Positions 28,436 to 37,606 of a DNA stretch of 64,000 nucleotides are shown in pieces. The stretch comes from Mycolicibacterium thermoresistibile (GTDB lineage: Bacteria; Actinomycetota; Actinomycetes; Mycobacteriales; Mycobacteriaceae). The first letter of the stretch is position 1. Each line of letters begins with the position of its first letter. The notes beneath the pieces are model-generated. The model saw nothing but the letters and a program-made list of their open reading frames with translations. It did no database searches and was not told the DNA's origin. The position numbers and the translations under genes were made by a program. The stretch spans positions 124,001-188,000 of the forward strand of contig NZ_LT906483.1 in assembly GCF_900187065.1 (NCBI RefSeq). The letters run 5' to 3'.

Positions 28436-28873
28436 ATGACCAGCGATGAGCGGACGTTGACCGGGCGGGATTTCAAGGTGCACTGGCCGGTGCAGACCCG
28501 GTGGGCCGACAACGACATCTTCGGGCACCTCAACAACGCCGCGTATTACGCGTTGTTCGACACCGCGATCAATGCCTGGATCAACACCACCGTCGGCATC
28601 GACCCGCTGGCCGCCCCGTGGCTCGGGGTGGTCGCGGAGTCGGGTTGCCGGTATTACGCCGAGCTGAGGTTCCCCGACCCGCTGGTGGTCGGTCTGAAGG
28701 TGACCCGCCTGGGCAACAGCAGCGTGACGTACCGGCTGGCGCTGTTCACCGGGGACGGGACCGCGCCGGTGGCTGCGGTGGGGCATTGGGTGCACGTGTA
28801 TGTCGACCGGTCCTCCCGCCGCCCGGTGCCGATCCCCGACGCGATCCGGGAGCTGCTGGAAACGGCGCGCTGA
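28436..28873 (+). CDS. hotdog-fold acyl-CoA thioesterase, Rv0163-like
   Basis: A 145-residue 4HBT-type thioesterase. The active-site region VQTRWADNDIFGHLNNAAYY holds the catalytic Asp and the HxNN element of the YbgC/4-hydroxybenzoyl-CoA thioesterase branch. It hydrolyses an acyl-CoA to the free acid and CoA. It starts 29 bp from the divergent adhE1 start, so the two share a very short promoter region. It is followed by the SRPBCC gene (33-bp gap), probably in the same operon, as Rv0163-Rv0164. Confidence 0.87.
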   Translation: MTSDERTLTGRDFKVHWPVQTRWADNDIFGHLNNAAYYALFDTAINAWINTTVGIDPLAAPWLGVVAESGCRYYAELRFPDPLVVGLKVTRLGNSSVTYRLALFTGDGTAPVAAVGHWVHVYVDRSSRRPVPIPDAIRELLETAR

Positions 28874-28906
28874 ATCGGCCGGGCGGTCGGTCGATATGCT
28901 CGGCTG

Positions 28907-29347
28907 ATGCCAACCGTGAGCAAGACCGTGGAGGTGGCGGCGCCGGCCGACAGGATCATGGCCATCGTCGCCGACTTCGAGTCCTATCCGTTGTGGAATC
29001 AGGAGATCAAGGGCTGCTGGGTGCTCGCGCGTTACAACGACGGCCGGCCCAGTCAGCTGCGCCTCGACGTCGTCGTGCAGGGTCAGTCCGGCACGTTCAT
29101 CACCGCCGTGTACTACCCGGCCCCGAACCAGATCTTCACGATGCTGCAGCAGGGTGACCACTTCGAGAAGCAGGAGCAGACGTTCTCGGTGGTCGCGATG
29201 GGGCCGAACTCGTCGTTGTTGACCGTCGACCTCGACGTGGAGACCAAGATGCCGGTCCCGAAGTCGATGGTGAAGAAGCTGGCCGGCGACACGCTCGACT
29301 ATCTGGCGGACAACCTCAAGACCCGCGCCGAACAGCTGGCGTCCTGA
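28907..29347 (+). CDS. SRPBCC / polyketide cyclase-like lipid-binding protein, Rv0164-like
   Basis: A 146-residue START/SRPBCC-fold protein: an opening beta strand KTVEVAAPADRIMAIVADFE, YPLWNQEIKGC, and a long C-terminal helix (SMVKKLAGDTLDYLADNLKTRAEQL). The fold binds hydrophobic ligands in a central cavity; no catalytic motif is visible. Mycobacterial members such as the Rv0164 type have been noted as immunogenic small proteins. It is the second gene of the thioesterase operon, so binding a fatty-acyl or polyketide product is plausible. Confidence 0.85.
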   Translation: MPTVSKTVEVAAPADRIMAIVADFESYPLWNQEIKGCWVLARYNDGRPSQLRLDVVVQGQSGTFITAVYYPAPNQIFTMLQQGDHFEKQEQTFSVVAMGPNSSLLTVDLDVETKMPVPKSMVKKLAGDTLDYLADNLKTRAEQLAS

Positions 29348-29419
29348 ACCCCGTCCGGCGTCGCGGCGGTTGACGGGCACAGCATCCCGGCGAGGCGGCC
29401 CACGGGTGAATCCCGGATG

Positions 29420-30115
29420 TCAGGTCCAGATGCCGACCTTCTCGAGTTGGGCGATCAGCCGCTGCGCCGAGTCGGTGAACAGGTCGACGGTCACCCGCGT
29501 GGCCGTCTCGGTGTCGCGCCGGCGCAGCGCCGCGATCAGCTCGCGGTGCCGCGCCACCGTCGCGGTGCCCCACTGCTGATCGGTGGCGTAGATCTGCGGC
29601 GGCATGTAGCGGGCCACGTGGTAGAGGAACCACGCGAGCTTGATGCGCCCGGTGGTGCGGTGGAGCACGCGGTGGAACGCCGACATCGCGGCGGCCACCT
29701 CGCCGACCACCCCGCGGTCGACCGCCGCCGCCAGCGCCTCGTTCAGCGCGGTCAGCTCGTCGAGTTCGGCGTCGGTGATGCGGTCCACCGCGGCGGCGGT
29801 CAACTTCCGCGCGATGGTGGCCTGCAGCCAGAAGATGTCCTCGATGTCGCCGCGGGTCAGCGGTGCGACGACATGCCCGCGGTGCGGTTCCAGCTGCACC
29901 ATCCCCTCGCCGCGCAGCGTGCGCAGCGCCTCCCGGATCGGGGTGATGCTGACGCCCAGCCGGGCCGCGGTCTCGTCCAGCCGGATGTAGGTGCCCGGCC
30001 GCAGTGCGCCGGACATGATCTCGGCCCGCAGCTGCGCCGCGACCTCGTCGGACAGCTGATCGCGGCGGCGCCCACCGCCGTTCGGGCCGAGACGGGAGGT
30101 GATCGGTGCGTTCAT
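29420..30115 (-). CDS. mce1R: GntR/FadR family repressor Mce1R
   Basis: A 231-residue GntR regulator. The winged HTH is at about residues 18-80 (DQLSDEVAAQLRAEIMSG, IRLDETAARLGVSITPIREAL, VQLEPHRGHVV), with an FCD-type C-terminal effector domain. ATG 30115 is chosen because the next residues (MNAP, then RRRDQLSDEVAA) match the M. tuberculosis Mce1R start; the open frame further upstream would run into the mce1 promoter. It is divergent from fadD5 and represses the mce1 operon in M. tuberculosis. An AT-rich inverted repeat at 30196-30217 is the likely operator. Confidence 0.93.
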   Translation of the reverse strand: MNAPITSRLGPNGGGRRRDQLSDEVAAQLRAEIMSGALRPGTYIRLDETAARLGVSITPIREALRTLRGEGMVQLEPHRGHVVAPLTRGDIEDIFWLQATIARKLTAAAVDRITDAELDELTALNEALAAAVDRGVVGEVAAAMSAFHRVLHRTTGRIKLAWFLYHVARYMPPQIYATDQQWGTATVARHRELIAALRRRDTETATRVTVDLFTDSAQRLIAQLEKVGIWT

Positions 30116-30195
30116 GGCCGAGGCGCAGTCCTTCGGTGATCGACAGTGGGCTTGTTCCCGCGCGGCCCAGGCCATAGTGTGACCGTGGCTACACC

Positions 30196-30217
30196 ATGTT
30201 TGATCAAATATAAACAT
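30196..30217. promoter_or_regulatory. mce1R-fadD5 divergent operator/promoter
   Basis: ATGTTT-N10-AAACAT (30196-30217), with an inner palindrome TTTGATCAAA (30199-30208), lies in an AT-rich island 80 bp from mce1R and 32 bp from fadD5. A minus-strand -10-like TATATT (30212-30207) fits mce1R. Likely Mce1R binding site, by position. Confidence 0.5.
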
Positions 30218-30248
30218 CACGCAAGCACCACCCGGGGAGCCCGATCCA

Positions 30249-31883
30249 TTGACTGAGACGTTGCAGCAGCCCTACCTCGCCAGGCGCCAGAACTGGGTCA
30301 ACCACCTGGCCCGGCACGCCCTGATGCAACCCGACGCGACCGCGCTGCGGTTCATGGGCCAGACCACTACCTGGGCCGACCTGCACCACCGGGTGAACCG
30401 GCTGGCCGGCGCGCTGCGGCGGCGCGGTGTCGAGTTCGGCGACCGGGTGCTGATCCTGATGCTCAACCGCACCGAGTTCATCGAGACCATGCTGGCCGCC
30501 AACCGGCTCGGCGCCATCGCCGTCCCGGTGAACTTCCGGATGACCCCGCCCGAGATCGCCTTCCTGGCCAAGGACTGCGAGGCCAAGGTCATCGCCACCG
30601 AGCCGGTCCTCGCCGGGGTGGCCACCGCGGTGCGTGACCTCGCCCCGAGCCTGAGCTCGGTGATCGTGGCCGGTGCCGCGGACGGCTCCGACACCCCGGA
30701 CGTGCTCGACTACGAGGCGCTGATCGCCGAACCGGGAGAGGACCCGCCGCCGGTCGACATCCCCGACGATTCGCCGGCGCTGATCATGTACACGTCGGGC
30801 ACCACCGGCAACCCCAAGGGCGCGGTGCTGACCCACTCCAACCTCACCGGACAGGCGATGACCAACCTGTTCACCATCGGCGTCGACCTCGCCAACGACG
30901 TCGGGTTCATCGGGGTGCCGCTCTTCCACATCGCCGGGATCGCCGGCAACGTGCTCAGCGGGCTGACCCTCGGCTTGCCGACGGTGCTCTACCCGCTCGG
31001 CGCGTTCGATCCGGGCGGTCTGCTCGACGTGCTGGAGGCGGAGAAGGTCACCGGCATCTTCCTGGTCCCGGCCCAGTGGCAGGCGGTGTGCGCCGAGCAA
31101 CGCGCCCGGCCCCGCGACCTGAGGTTGCGCGCGCTGTCGTGGGGCGCGGCCCCGGCGTCGGACACCCTGCTGCAGGAGATGACCGAGGTGTTCCCGGGCA
31201 CCAAGATCTTCGCCGCGTTCGGTCAGACCGAGATGTCGCCGGTCACCTGCATGTTGTTGGCGGAGGACGCCGTTCGCAAACTCGGCTCGGTCGGCAAGGT
31301 CATCCCGACGGTGGCCGCCCGCATCGTCGACGACACCATGAACGACGTGCCCGTCGGCGAGGTCGGTGAGATCGTCTACCGCGCACCCACACTGATGGCC
31401 GGTTACTGGAACAATCCACAGGCGACCGCGGAGGCGTTCGCCGGCGGGTGGTTCCACTCCGGCGACCTGGTCCGGCAGGACGAGGAGGGCTACATCTGGG
31501 TGGTCGACCGCAAGAAGGACATGATCATCTCCGGCGGCGAGAACATCTACTGCGCCGAGGTCGAGAACGTGCTCGCCGCCCATCCGGCTGTCGCCGAGGT
31601 CGCGGTCGTCGGTCGGCCCCACGAGAAGTGGGGTGAGGTCCCGGTCGCGGTGGTCGCGCTGAACCCCGACGCCGAGCTCACGATGGCCGAGTTGGAGGAG
31701 TTCCTCGCCGACCGCCTGGCCCGCTACAAGCATCCGAAGGTGCTGGAGATCGTCGATGCTTTGCCTCGAAACCCTGCCGGCAAAGTCCTCAAGACCGAAC
31801 TGCGGGCCCGCTTCGCGGCCGGCCCATCCGCTGAAAAGGAGCAAAGCTCTTCTGGGGCAACCACATCAGCAGGGAGCTCGTAG
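30249..31883 (+). CDS. fadD5: fatty-acyl-CoA synthetase FadD5
   Basis: A 544-residue AMP-forming acyl-CoA synthetase. Motifs in order: the P-loop YTSGTTGNPKGAVLTHSN at about 180-197, the mid motif FGQTEMSP, the GWFHSGDLVRQDEEGYIWV region, the linker DRKKDMIISGGENIY and the catalytic Lys in RNPAGKVLKTEL. It activates fatty acids with ATP and CoA. As first gene of the mce1 operon it probably traps fatty acids imported by Mce1; in M. tuberculosis it has been linked to mycolic acid recycling. The start is TTG 30249 after a GGGGAG site. The Ser/Gly-rich C-terminus is unremarkable. Confidence 0.92.
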   Translation: MTETLQQPYLARRQNWVNHLARHALMQPDATALRFMGQTTTWADLHHRVNRLAGALRRRGVEFGDRVLILMLNRTEFIETMLAANRLGAIAVPVNFRMTPPEIAFLAKDCEAKVIATEPVLAGVATAVRDLAPSLSSVIVAGAADGSDTPDVLDYEALIAEPGEDPPPVDIPDDSPALIMYTSGTTGNPKGAVLTHSNLTGQAMTNLFTIGVDLANDVGFIGVPLFHIAGIAGNVLSGLTLGLPTVLYPLGAFDPGGLLDVLEAEKVTGIFLVPAQWQAVCAEQRARPRDLRLRALSWGAAPASDTLLQEMTEVFPGTKIFAAFGQTEMSPVTCMLLAEDAVRKLGSVGKVIPTVAARIVDDTMNDVPVGEVGEIVYRAPTLMAGYWNNPQATAEAFAGGWFHSGDLVRQDEEGYIWVVDRKKDMIISGGENIYCAEVENVLAAHPAVAEVAVVGRPHEKWGEVPVAVVALNPDAELTMAELEEFLADRLARYKHPKVLEIVDALPRNPAGKVLKTELRARFAAGPSAEKEQSSSGATTSAGSS

Positions 31884-31963
31884 AGGCAGCTGAGGGTGAC
31901 GGGTTTGCTAACGGTTCGAAACACAATCCGCCGGATGCCGTGTGCCGCCGCCATCTCATCGGG

Positions 31964-32000
31964 TACAGTCCTGTGGTCCCACTTACTACCCACCAGTAAG
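31964..32000 (+). promoter_or_regulatory. candidate internal mce1 promoter with inverted repeat
   Basis: In the 218-bp gap between fadD5 and yrbE1A a -10-like TACAGT (31964-31969) is followed by CTTACT-acccacc-AGTAAG (31982-32000), a perfect inverted repeat placed about +6 to +24. The M. tuberculosis gap is reported to have promoter activity of its own. A TetR-type operator is suspected. Confidence 0.45.
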
Positions 32001-32101
32001 AAAGCGGAAGTCACGAATAACGGGCTGGACCAAGGAGGAGGCGTGCGACAGGGGATGCCGATGCGCCACGCAGATCGCGGCTCCGGGGCAGGAGGCAGCC
32101 G

Positions 32102-32899
32102 GTGACGACCACCGACGGGCTGGTCGGCTACGTCCGTGGTCAGGCCAAGCCGGTACTGGAGTCGGTCGGCGGCTTCGTCCGCATGACGGTGCTCACCGGC
32201 AAAGCACTGTTCAAACCCCCGTTCCAGTGGCGCGAGTTCATCCTGCAGGCCTGGTTCCTGTTCCGGGTGTCGTTCCTGCCCACCATCGCGGTGTCCATCC
32301 CGCTCACCGTGCTCATCATCTTCACGCTGAACATCCTGCTGGCGGAGTTCGGCGCGGCCGACGTGTCCGGGGCGGGCGCGGCGCTCGGTGCGGTCACCCA
32401 GCTGGGCCCGCTGGTCACGGTGCTGGTGGTGGCCGGCGCGGGCTCCACAGCAATCTGTGCGGACCTCGGCGCGCGCACCATCCGCGAGGAGATCGACGCG
32501 CTCGAGGTGCTCGGCATCGACCCGATCCACCGGCTGGTCGTCCCCCGCGTGGTCGCCTCCACGTTCGTGGCTCTGCTGCTCAACGGCGCGGTGATCACCA
32601 TCGGCCTGGTCGGCGGCTTTGTGTTCGGCGTGTACGTCCAGAACGTGTCGGCCGGTGCCTATCTGTCCACGCTGACGTTGGTCACCGGCCTGCCCGAGGT
32701 GGTCATCTCGATCGTCAAGGCCACCACGTTCGGGTTGATCGCCGGCCTGGTCGGCTGTTACCGCGGGCTGACGGTGTCCGGCGGCGCCAAGGGCGTGGGC
32801 ACGGCGGTGAACGAGACGCTGGTGCTCTGCGTCATCGCGCTGTTCGCCGTCAACGTCATCCTCACCACCATCGGTGTTCGGTTCGGAACGGGGCGCTGA
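32102..32899 (+). CDS. yrbE1A: Mce1 permease subunit YrbE1A
   Basis: A 265-residue MlaE/YrbE permease with five or so membrane helices. The conserved family segment ALGAVTQLGPLVTVLVVAGAG and the cytosolic EExDALEVLGIDP coupling loop (REEIDALEVLGIDPIHRL), which contacts the MceG ATPase, are both present. With YrbE1B it forms the inner-membrane pore of the Mce1 lipid importer. GTG start after an AGGAGG site. It is followed by yrbE1B with one nucleotide between stop and start. Confidence 0.94.
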   Translation: MTTTDGLVGYVRGQAKPVLESVGGFVRMTVLTGKALFKPPFQWREFILQAWFLFRVSFLPTIAVSIPLTVLIIFTLNILLAEFGAADVSGAGAALGAVTQLGPLVTVLVVAGAGSTAICADLGARTIREEIDALEVLGIDPIHRLVVPRVVASTFVALLLNGAVITIGLVGGFVFGVYVQNVSAGAYLSTLTLVTGLPEVVISIVKATTFGLIAGLVGCYRGLTVSGGAKGVGTAVNETLVLCVIALFAVNVILTTIGVRFGTGR

Positions 32900-32900
32900 T

Positions 32901-33776
32901 ATGACGGTAGAAACCGGTACTGTTCTCCGCCAGCGGTTCCCGCGCGCCTATTCGACCGGTCAGCGTTGGGTCGGCGCACCGGCCCGCGGGCTGAACTCGG
33001 TCGGCCACGTCGCCTGGTTCGTGGTGCAGGCGGTCGGGATGATCGGCCACGCCCTTCGGCATTACCGGCGTGAGCTGCTGCGGCTGGTCGCCGAGATCGG
33101 TATGGGCACAGGGGCGATGGCCGTCGTCGGCGGCACCGTCGCCATCGTCGGGTTCGTCACCCTCTCCGGCGGCTCGCTGATCGCCATCCAGGGTTTCGCC
33201 TCGCTGGGCAACATCGGCGTCGAGGCGTTCACCGGCTTCTTCGCGGCGCTGGTCAACGTGCGCATCGCGGCGCCGGTCGTGGCCGGTCAGGCCCTGGCGG
33301 CCACCGTGGGCGCCGGCGCCACCGCCGAGCTGGGCGCCATGCGGATCAGCGAGGAGGTCGACGCGCTGGAAGTCATGGCTATCCGGTCGATCTCGTATCT
33401 GGTGTCGACCCGGATCATCGCCGGCTTCATCGTCATCATCCCGCTGTACGCGATGGCGATCATCATGAGTTTCCTGTCCGCGCAGGTGACTACGACATTC
33501 TTCTACGGCCAGTCGGTCGGCACCTACGACCACTACTTCCGGACCTTCCTGCGCCCCGACGACGTGATGTGGTCGTTCGTGCAGGCGATCATCATCTCGG
33601 TGATCGTGATGCTGAACCACTGCTACTACGGCTACTACGCCAGCGGCGGCCCGGTGGGCGTCGGCGAGGCGGTGGGCCGGTCGATGCGGGCGTCCCTCGT
33701 CGCGATCGTGCTCGTGGTCCTGTTGGCCTCGTTGGCGCTGTACGGCACCGACCCGAACTTCAACTTGACGGTGTGA
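32901..33776 (+). CDS. yrbE1B: Mce1 permease subunit YrbE1B
   Basis: A 291-residue MlaE/YrbE permease, partner of YrbE1A. The signature EEVDALEVMAIRSISYLVSTR (coupling loop, split here: EEVDALEVMAIRS then ISYLVSTR) and several hydrophobic helices are present. The ATG at 32901, one base after the yrbE1A stop, is preferred over an upstream GTG in the same frame that would overlap yrbE1A. It builds the heterodimeric channel for lipid passage driven by MceG, which is encoded elsewhere. Confidence 0.93.
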   Translation: MTVETGTVLRQRFPRAYSTGQRWVGAPARGLNSVGHVAWFVVQAVGMIGHALRHYRRELLRLVAEIGMGTGAMAVVGGTVAIVGFVTLSGGSLIAIQGFASLGNIGVEAFTGFFAALVNVRIAAPVVAGQALAATVGAGATAELGAMRISEEVDALEVMAIRSISYLVSTRIIAGFIVIIPLYAMAIIMSFLSAQVTTTFFYGQSVGTYDHYFRTFLRPDDVMWSFVQAIIISVIVMLNHCYYGYYASGGPVGVGEAVGRSMRASLVAIVLVVLLASLALYGTDPNFNLTV

Positions 33777-33780
33777 TCTG

Positions 33781-34992
33781 ATGACGGCACCTCTGAACGC
33801 ACCCAGGACACCGCCCTACAAGATCGTCGGGGTGGTGCTGTTGTTGGTCGTCGCGCTCGTCGTGACGTTGGTGTGGATGCAGTTCCGCGGCGCGTTCACG
33901 CCGCGCACCCAGTTGACCCTGCTCGCCGACCGGGCCGGTCTGGTGATGGACCCCGGTTCGAAGGTGACGTTCAACGGCGTGGAGATCGGCCGGGTGGCCC
34001 AGATCCACGCCGACACCTCCGACGACCGCACCCGGGCGAACATCGTCCTCGACGTCGACCCGAAGTACGTCGACCTGATCCCGTCGAACGCGGACGTGGA
34101 GATCAAGGCCAGCACGGTCTTCGGCAACAAGTACGTGGCTTTCGCCTCCCCGCCGGATCCGTCGCTGACGCCGATCACCTCGGCGGCCACCATCGACGTG
34201 ACGAAGGTGACCACCGAGTTCAACACGCTGTTCCAGACCGTGGTCGACATCGCCCGGCAGGTCGACCCGATCAAGCTGAATCAGACGTTGACGGCGACGG
34301 CGCAGGCGCTCGACGGGCTCGGTGACCGGTTCGGTGAGTCGATCATCGACGGCAACGCGATCCTCGACGACCTGAACCCGCAGATGCCGCAGATCCGCTA
34401 CGACGTGCAGCGGTTGGCGGATCTGAACGCCGTGTACGCCGCGGCCGCTCCGGATCTGTTCGACGGGCTGGAGAACGCCGTCACCACCGCGCAGACCCTG
34501 TACCAGGAACGCGGCAACCTCGACCAGACGCTGTTGGCGTCCATCGGATTCGGCAACACCGCGGGCGAGGTGTTCGAACGCGGCGGTCCGTATCTGGTGC
34601 GTGGCTCCGAGGATCTGGTCACCGTGACCGAGATCCTCGACTACCACAGTCCGGCGCTGTTCTGCATGATCCGCAACTACCACGACGTGGCGCCGAAGGT
34701 CGCGGCCAGCCTGGGCGGCAACGGCTACTCGCTGCGCCAGCACGCGTTCCTGGTGGGTCCCGGTAACCCCTATGTGTATCCGGACAACCTGCCGCGGGTG
34801 AACGCCACCGGTGGGCCGGGTGGACGGCCGGGCTGCTGGCAGCCGATCACCCGCGACCTGTGGCCGGCACCGTATCTGGTGATGGACACCGGGGCTTCCC
34901 TCGCGCCGTACAACCACATCGAGCTCGGAAAGCCGTTCGCCATCGAATACGTCTGGGGCCGCCAGATCGGGGAGTACACGATCAACCCATGA
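33781..34992 (+). CDS. mce1A: Mce1A, substrate-binding MCE protein
   Basis: A 403-residue MCE protein, shorter than the 454-residue M. tuberculosis protein, mainly at the C-terminus. An N-terminal membrane anchor (about 15-35, VGVVLLLVVALVVTLVW) is followed by the MlaD/MCE domain (FTPRTQLTLLADRAGLVM, VEIGRVAQI, VDPKYVDLIP, STVFGNKYVAF) and a long helical needle region with coiled-coil pattern. Six MCE proteins form a hexameric tube carrying lipid across the periplasm. The M. tuberculosis cell-entry segment is not specially conserved by eye. It overlaps mce1B by ATGA. Confidence 0.93.
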   Translation: MTAPLNAPRTPPYKIVGVVLLLVVALVVTLVWMQFRGAFTPRTQLTLLADRAGLVMDPGSKVTFNGVEIGRVAQIHADTSDDRTRANIVLDVDPKYVDLIPSNADVEIKASTVFGNKYVAFASPPDPSLTPITSAATIDVTKVTTEFNTLFQTVVDIARQVDPIKLNQTLTATAQALDGLGDRFGESIIDGNAILDDLNPQMPQIRYDVQRLADLNAVYAAAAPDLFDGLENAVTTAQTLYQERGNLDQTLLASIGFGNTAGEVFERGGPYLVRGSEDLVTVTEILDYHSPALFCMIRNYHDVAPKVAASLGGNGYSLRQHAFLVGPGNPYVYPDNLPRVNATGGPGGRPGCWQPITRDLWPAPYLVMDTGASLAPYNHIELGKPFAIEYVWGRQIGEYTINP

Positions 34993-36020
34993 AAATCACC
35001 GGTACTGCGATCAAACTCGGCGCCTTCTCAGTGGTGCTGCTGGTGTTCACTGCGCTGATCGTCGTGGTGTTCGGGCAGGTGCGGTTTGACCGGACCACCG
35101 GGTACACCGCGGTCTTCTCCAGCGCCAGCGGGTTGCGGGCCGGACAGTTCGTCCGGGCCGCCGGGGTGGAGGTCGGCAAGGTCTCCAAGGTCGAGCTGAT
35201 CGACGGTGGGCAGCGGGTCCGCGTGGACTTCAACGTGGACCGGTCGCTGCCGCTGTTCCAGGACACCACCGCGACCATCCGCTACCTCAACCTGATCGGT
35301 GACCGCTATCTGGAACTCAAGCGTGGCAACAGCAATGAGCGGCTGCCCGCGGGCGGTGAGATCCCGCTGGAACGCACCCAGCCCGCGCTGGACCTCGACG
35401 CGCTGGTCGGCGGGTTCCGGCCGCTGTTCCGGGCGCTGGACGCCGAGAAGGTCAACACCATCGCCCAGTCGATCATCACGGTGTTCCAGGGGCAGGGCGG
35501 GACCATCAACGACATCCTCGACCAGACCGCGCAGTTGACGGCGACGCTGGCCGACCGGGACCAGGCCATCGGTGAAGTGATCCGCAACCTCAACACGGTG
35601 CTGGAAACCACGGTGCGCCACCAGAAGGAGTTCGATGAGACCATCCACAACTTCGAGGTGCTGATCACCGGGTTGCGCAACCGGGCCGATCCCATCGCGG
35701 AGTCGACCGCCAACATCTCCAACGCCGCCGGCACCCTCGCCGATGTGCTGGCCCAGAACCGGCCGCTGCTGGACAACAGCATCGATCATCTGGAGGCCGT
35801 GCAGGGGCCGCTGGTGGAACAGAGCGCCGAACTCAACAACATCCTGGTGCAGCTGCCGACGGCGCTGAAGACGATCGGGCGTGCCGGAGGTGTGTACGGA
35901 GACTTCTTCAACTTCTATGCCTGTGACATCTCGTTGAAACTCAATGGTCTGCAGCCGGGCGGCCCGGTCCGCACGGTGAAGATCACCACGCAGCCCTCGG
36001 GTAGGTGCACACCGCAATGA
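34989..36020 (+). CDS. mce1B: Mce1B
   Basis: A 343-residue MCE protein: N-terminal anchor (about 5-27), MCE domain with TGYTAVFSSASGLRAGQFVR, AAGVEVGKVSKVEL and TIRYLNLIGDRYLEL, then a long alpha-helical region (FEVLITGLRNRADPIAEST) forming the tube wall, and a short Cys-containing end (YACDISLKLNGLQPGGP). It is one of six different chains of the Mce1 hexamer. ATGA overlaps with mce1A and mce1C keep the subunits at matched levels. Confidence 0.93.
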   Translation: MKITGTAIKLGAFSVVLLVFTALIVVVFGQVRFDRTTGYTAVFSSASGLRAGQFVRAAGVEVGKVSKVELIDGGQRVRVDFNVDRSLPLFQDTTATIRYLNLIGDRYLELKRGNSNERLPAGGEIPLERTQPALDLDALVGGFRPLFRALDAEKVNTIAQSIITVFQGQGGTINDILDQTAQLTATLADRDQAIGEVIRNLNTVLETTVRHQKEFDETIHNFEVLITGLRNRADPIAESTANISNAAGTLADVLAQNRPLLDNSIDHLEAVQGPLVEQSAELNNILVQLPTALKTIGRAGGVYGDFFNFYACDISLKLNGLQPGGPVRTVKITTQPSGRCTPQ

Positions 36021-37606
36021 GGACTTTGGAAGAGTCGGACCGGCTCCGCAACGGCCTGAAGGGCATCATCATCCTGCTGCTCGTCATCGGTGTCGGGCAG
36101 AGCTTCGCCAGTGTGCCGATGCTGTTCGCCACGCCCACCTACTACGCGCAGTTCTATGACACCGGCGGCATCAAGGCCGGTGACAAGGTCCGCATCGCCG
36201 GGGTGGACGTCGGCCTGGTGCGGTCGGCGACCATCAACGGCGACAAGGTGCGCATCGGCTTCACGCTGGGCGGGGTGCAGATCGGTACGGACAGCCGGGC
36301 GTCGATCCGCACCGACACCATCCTGGGCCGCAAGAACATGGAGATCGAACCACGCGGCACCGAACCGCTGCGCACCAACGGGGTGCTGCCGATCGGGCAG
36401 ACCACCACGCCGTACCAGATCTACGACGCGTTCTTCGACGTCACCAAGGCGGCCACCGAGTGGGACACCCGCACGGTGCGGGAATCGCTGAATGTGTTGT
36501 CGGAGACCATCGACCAGACCTATCCGCACCTCAGCGCGGCGCTGGACGGGGTGGCCCGGTTCTCCGACACCATCGGCAAGCGCGACGAGCAGATCACCCA
36601 GCTGCTGGCCAACGCCAACAAGATCGCCGAGGTGCTCGGCGACCGGGGCGGCCAGATCAACGCGCTGCTGGTCAACGCCCAGACGCTGCTCGGCGCGATC
36701 AACGAACGCACCCAGGCCGTCGACCTGCTGCTGCAACGGATTTCGCAGGTGTCCACGCAGGTTCGCGGGTTCATCGACGACAATCCGAACCTCAACACCG
36801 TGCTCGAACAGCTCCGGCAGGTCAGCGACATCCTGGTGGAACGCCGTTACGACCTGGTCGACGTGCTGTCCTCGTTGAGCAAGTTCACCGCGTCGCTGGC
36901 CGAGGGCCTGGCTTCGGGCCCGTACTTCAAGGTGATGCTGGTCAACCTGGTGCCGTACCAGATTCTGCAGCCGTTCGTCGATGCCGCCTTCAAGGAACGC
37001 GGCATCGATCCGGAGAACTTCTGGCGCGGTGCGGGTCTGCCGGAATTCCAGTGGCCCGACCCGAACGCCGAGCGGCACGCCAACGGTGCGCCGCCGGCGG
37101 CGCCGAGGCCGATCGAGGGCACCCCGGAGCATCCGGGTCCGGCCGTGCCGCCCGGGCATCCGTGCTCGTACACCCCGGCGGCCAACGCCGCGCCGCGGCC
37201 GGGTGATCCGCTGCCGTGCGCCGACGCCGGAGTCGGACCGTTCGGCGACAACCCGTACGGCCCGAACTACGCGCCGCCGAACGTGGTTGGTGAGCCGCAC
37301 AATCCGGACGCCCAGCCGTCGCCCGGTCTGCCCGCGGCCGCGGTTCCCGGTCAGGTGTCGCCCAACGTTCCCGGGGCGCCGGGGCCGGGGGTGGCACCCG
37401 GACCGCCGGGCGCCCGCACCGTTCCGGTGGGCCCGCCGCCCGGGCCGCCGGCTGACTTCACCCCGGCGATCGCGCCGCCGGTCCCGCCGGATTCCGGGCC
37501 GCCGCCACCGGGTCCCGGTCAGCAACTGCCCCCGGTGGATCGGGCGCCGCTACCCGGTAACCCGCCATTCCTCCCGCCCGGTGCGCAAGAGGGGACGTTC
37601 TACTGA
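36017..37606 (+). CDS. mce1C: Mce1C
   Basis: A 529-residue MCE protein. N-terminal anchor (about 15-35), MCE domain (YYAQFYDTGGIKAGDKVR, AGVDVGLVRSA, DTILGRKNMEIEP), helical region to about 350, and a very long Pro-rich C-terminal tail of about 180 residues (PPGPPADFTPAIAPPVPP). Such tails are typical of Mce C and D proteins and may interact with the cell wall or periplasmic partners. It overlaps mce1B by ATGA, and its TGA overlaps the mce1D ATG (TGATG). Confidence 0.93.
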   Translation: MRTLEESDRLRNGLKGIIILLLVIGVGQSFASVPMLFATPTYYAQFYDTGGIKAGDKVRIAGVDVGLVRSATINGDKVRIGFTLGGVQIGTDSRASIRTDTILGRKNMEIEPRGTEPLRTNGVLPIGQTTTPYQIYDAFFDVTKAATEWDTRTVRESLNVLSETIDQTYPHLSAALDGVARFSDTIGKRDEQITQLLANANKIAEVLGDRGGQINALLVNAQTLLGAINERTQAVDLLLQRISQVSTQVRGFIDDNPNLNTVLEQLRQVSDILVERRYDLVDVLSSLSKFTASLAEGLASGPYFKVMLVNLVPYQILQPFVDAAFKERGIDPENFWRGAGLPEFQWPDPNAERHANGAPPAAPRPIEGTPEHPGPAVPPGHPCSYTPAANAAPRPGDPLPCADAGVGPFGDNPYGPNYAPPNVVGEPHNPDAQPSPGLPAAAVPGQVSPNVPGAPGPGVAPGPPGARTVPVGPPPGPPADFTPAIAPPVPPDSGPPPPGPGQQLPPVDRAPLPGNPPFLPPGAQEGTFY

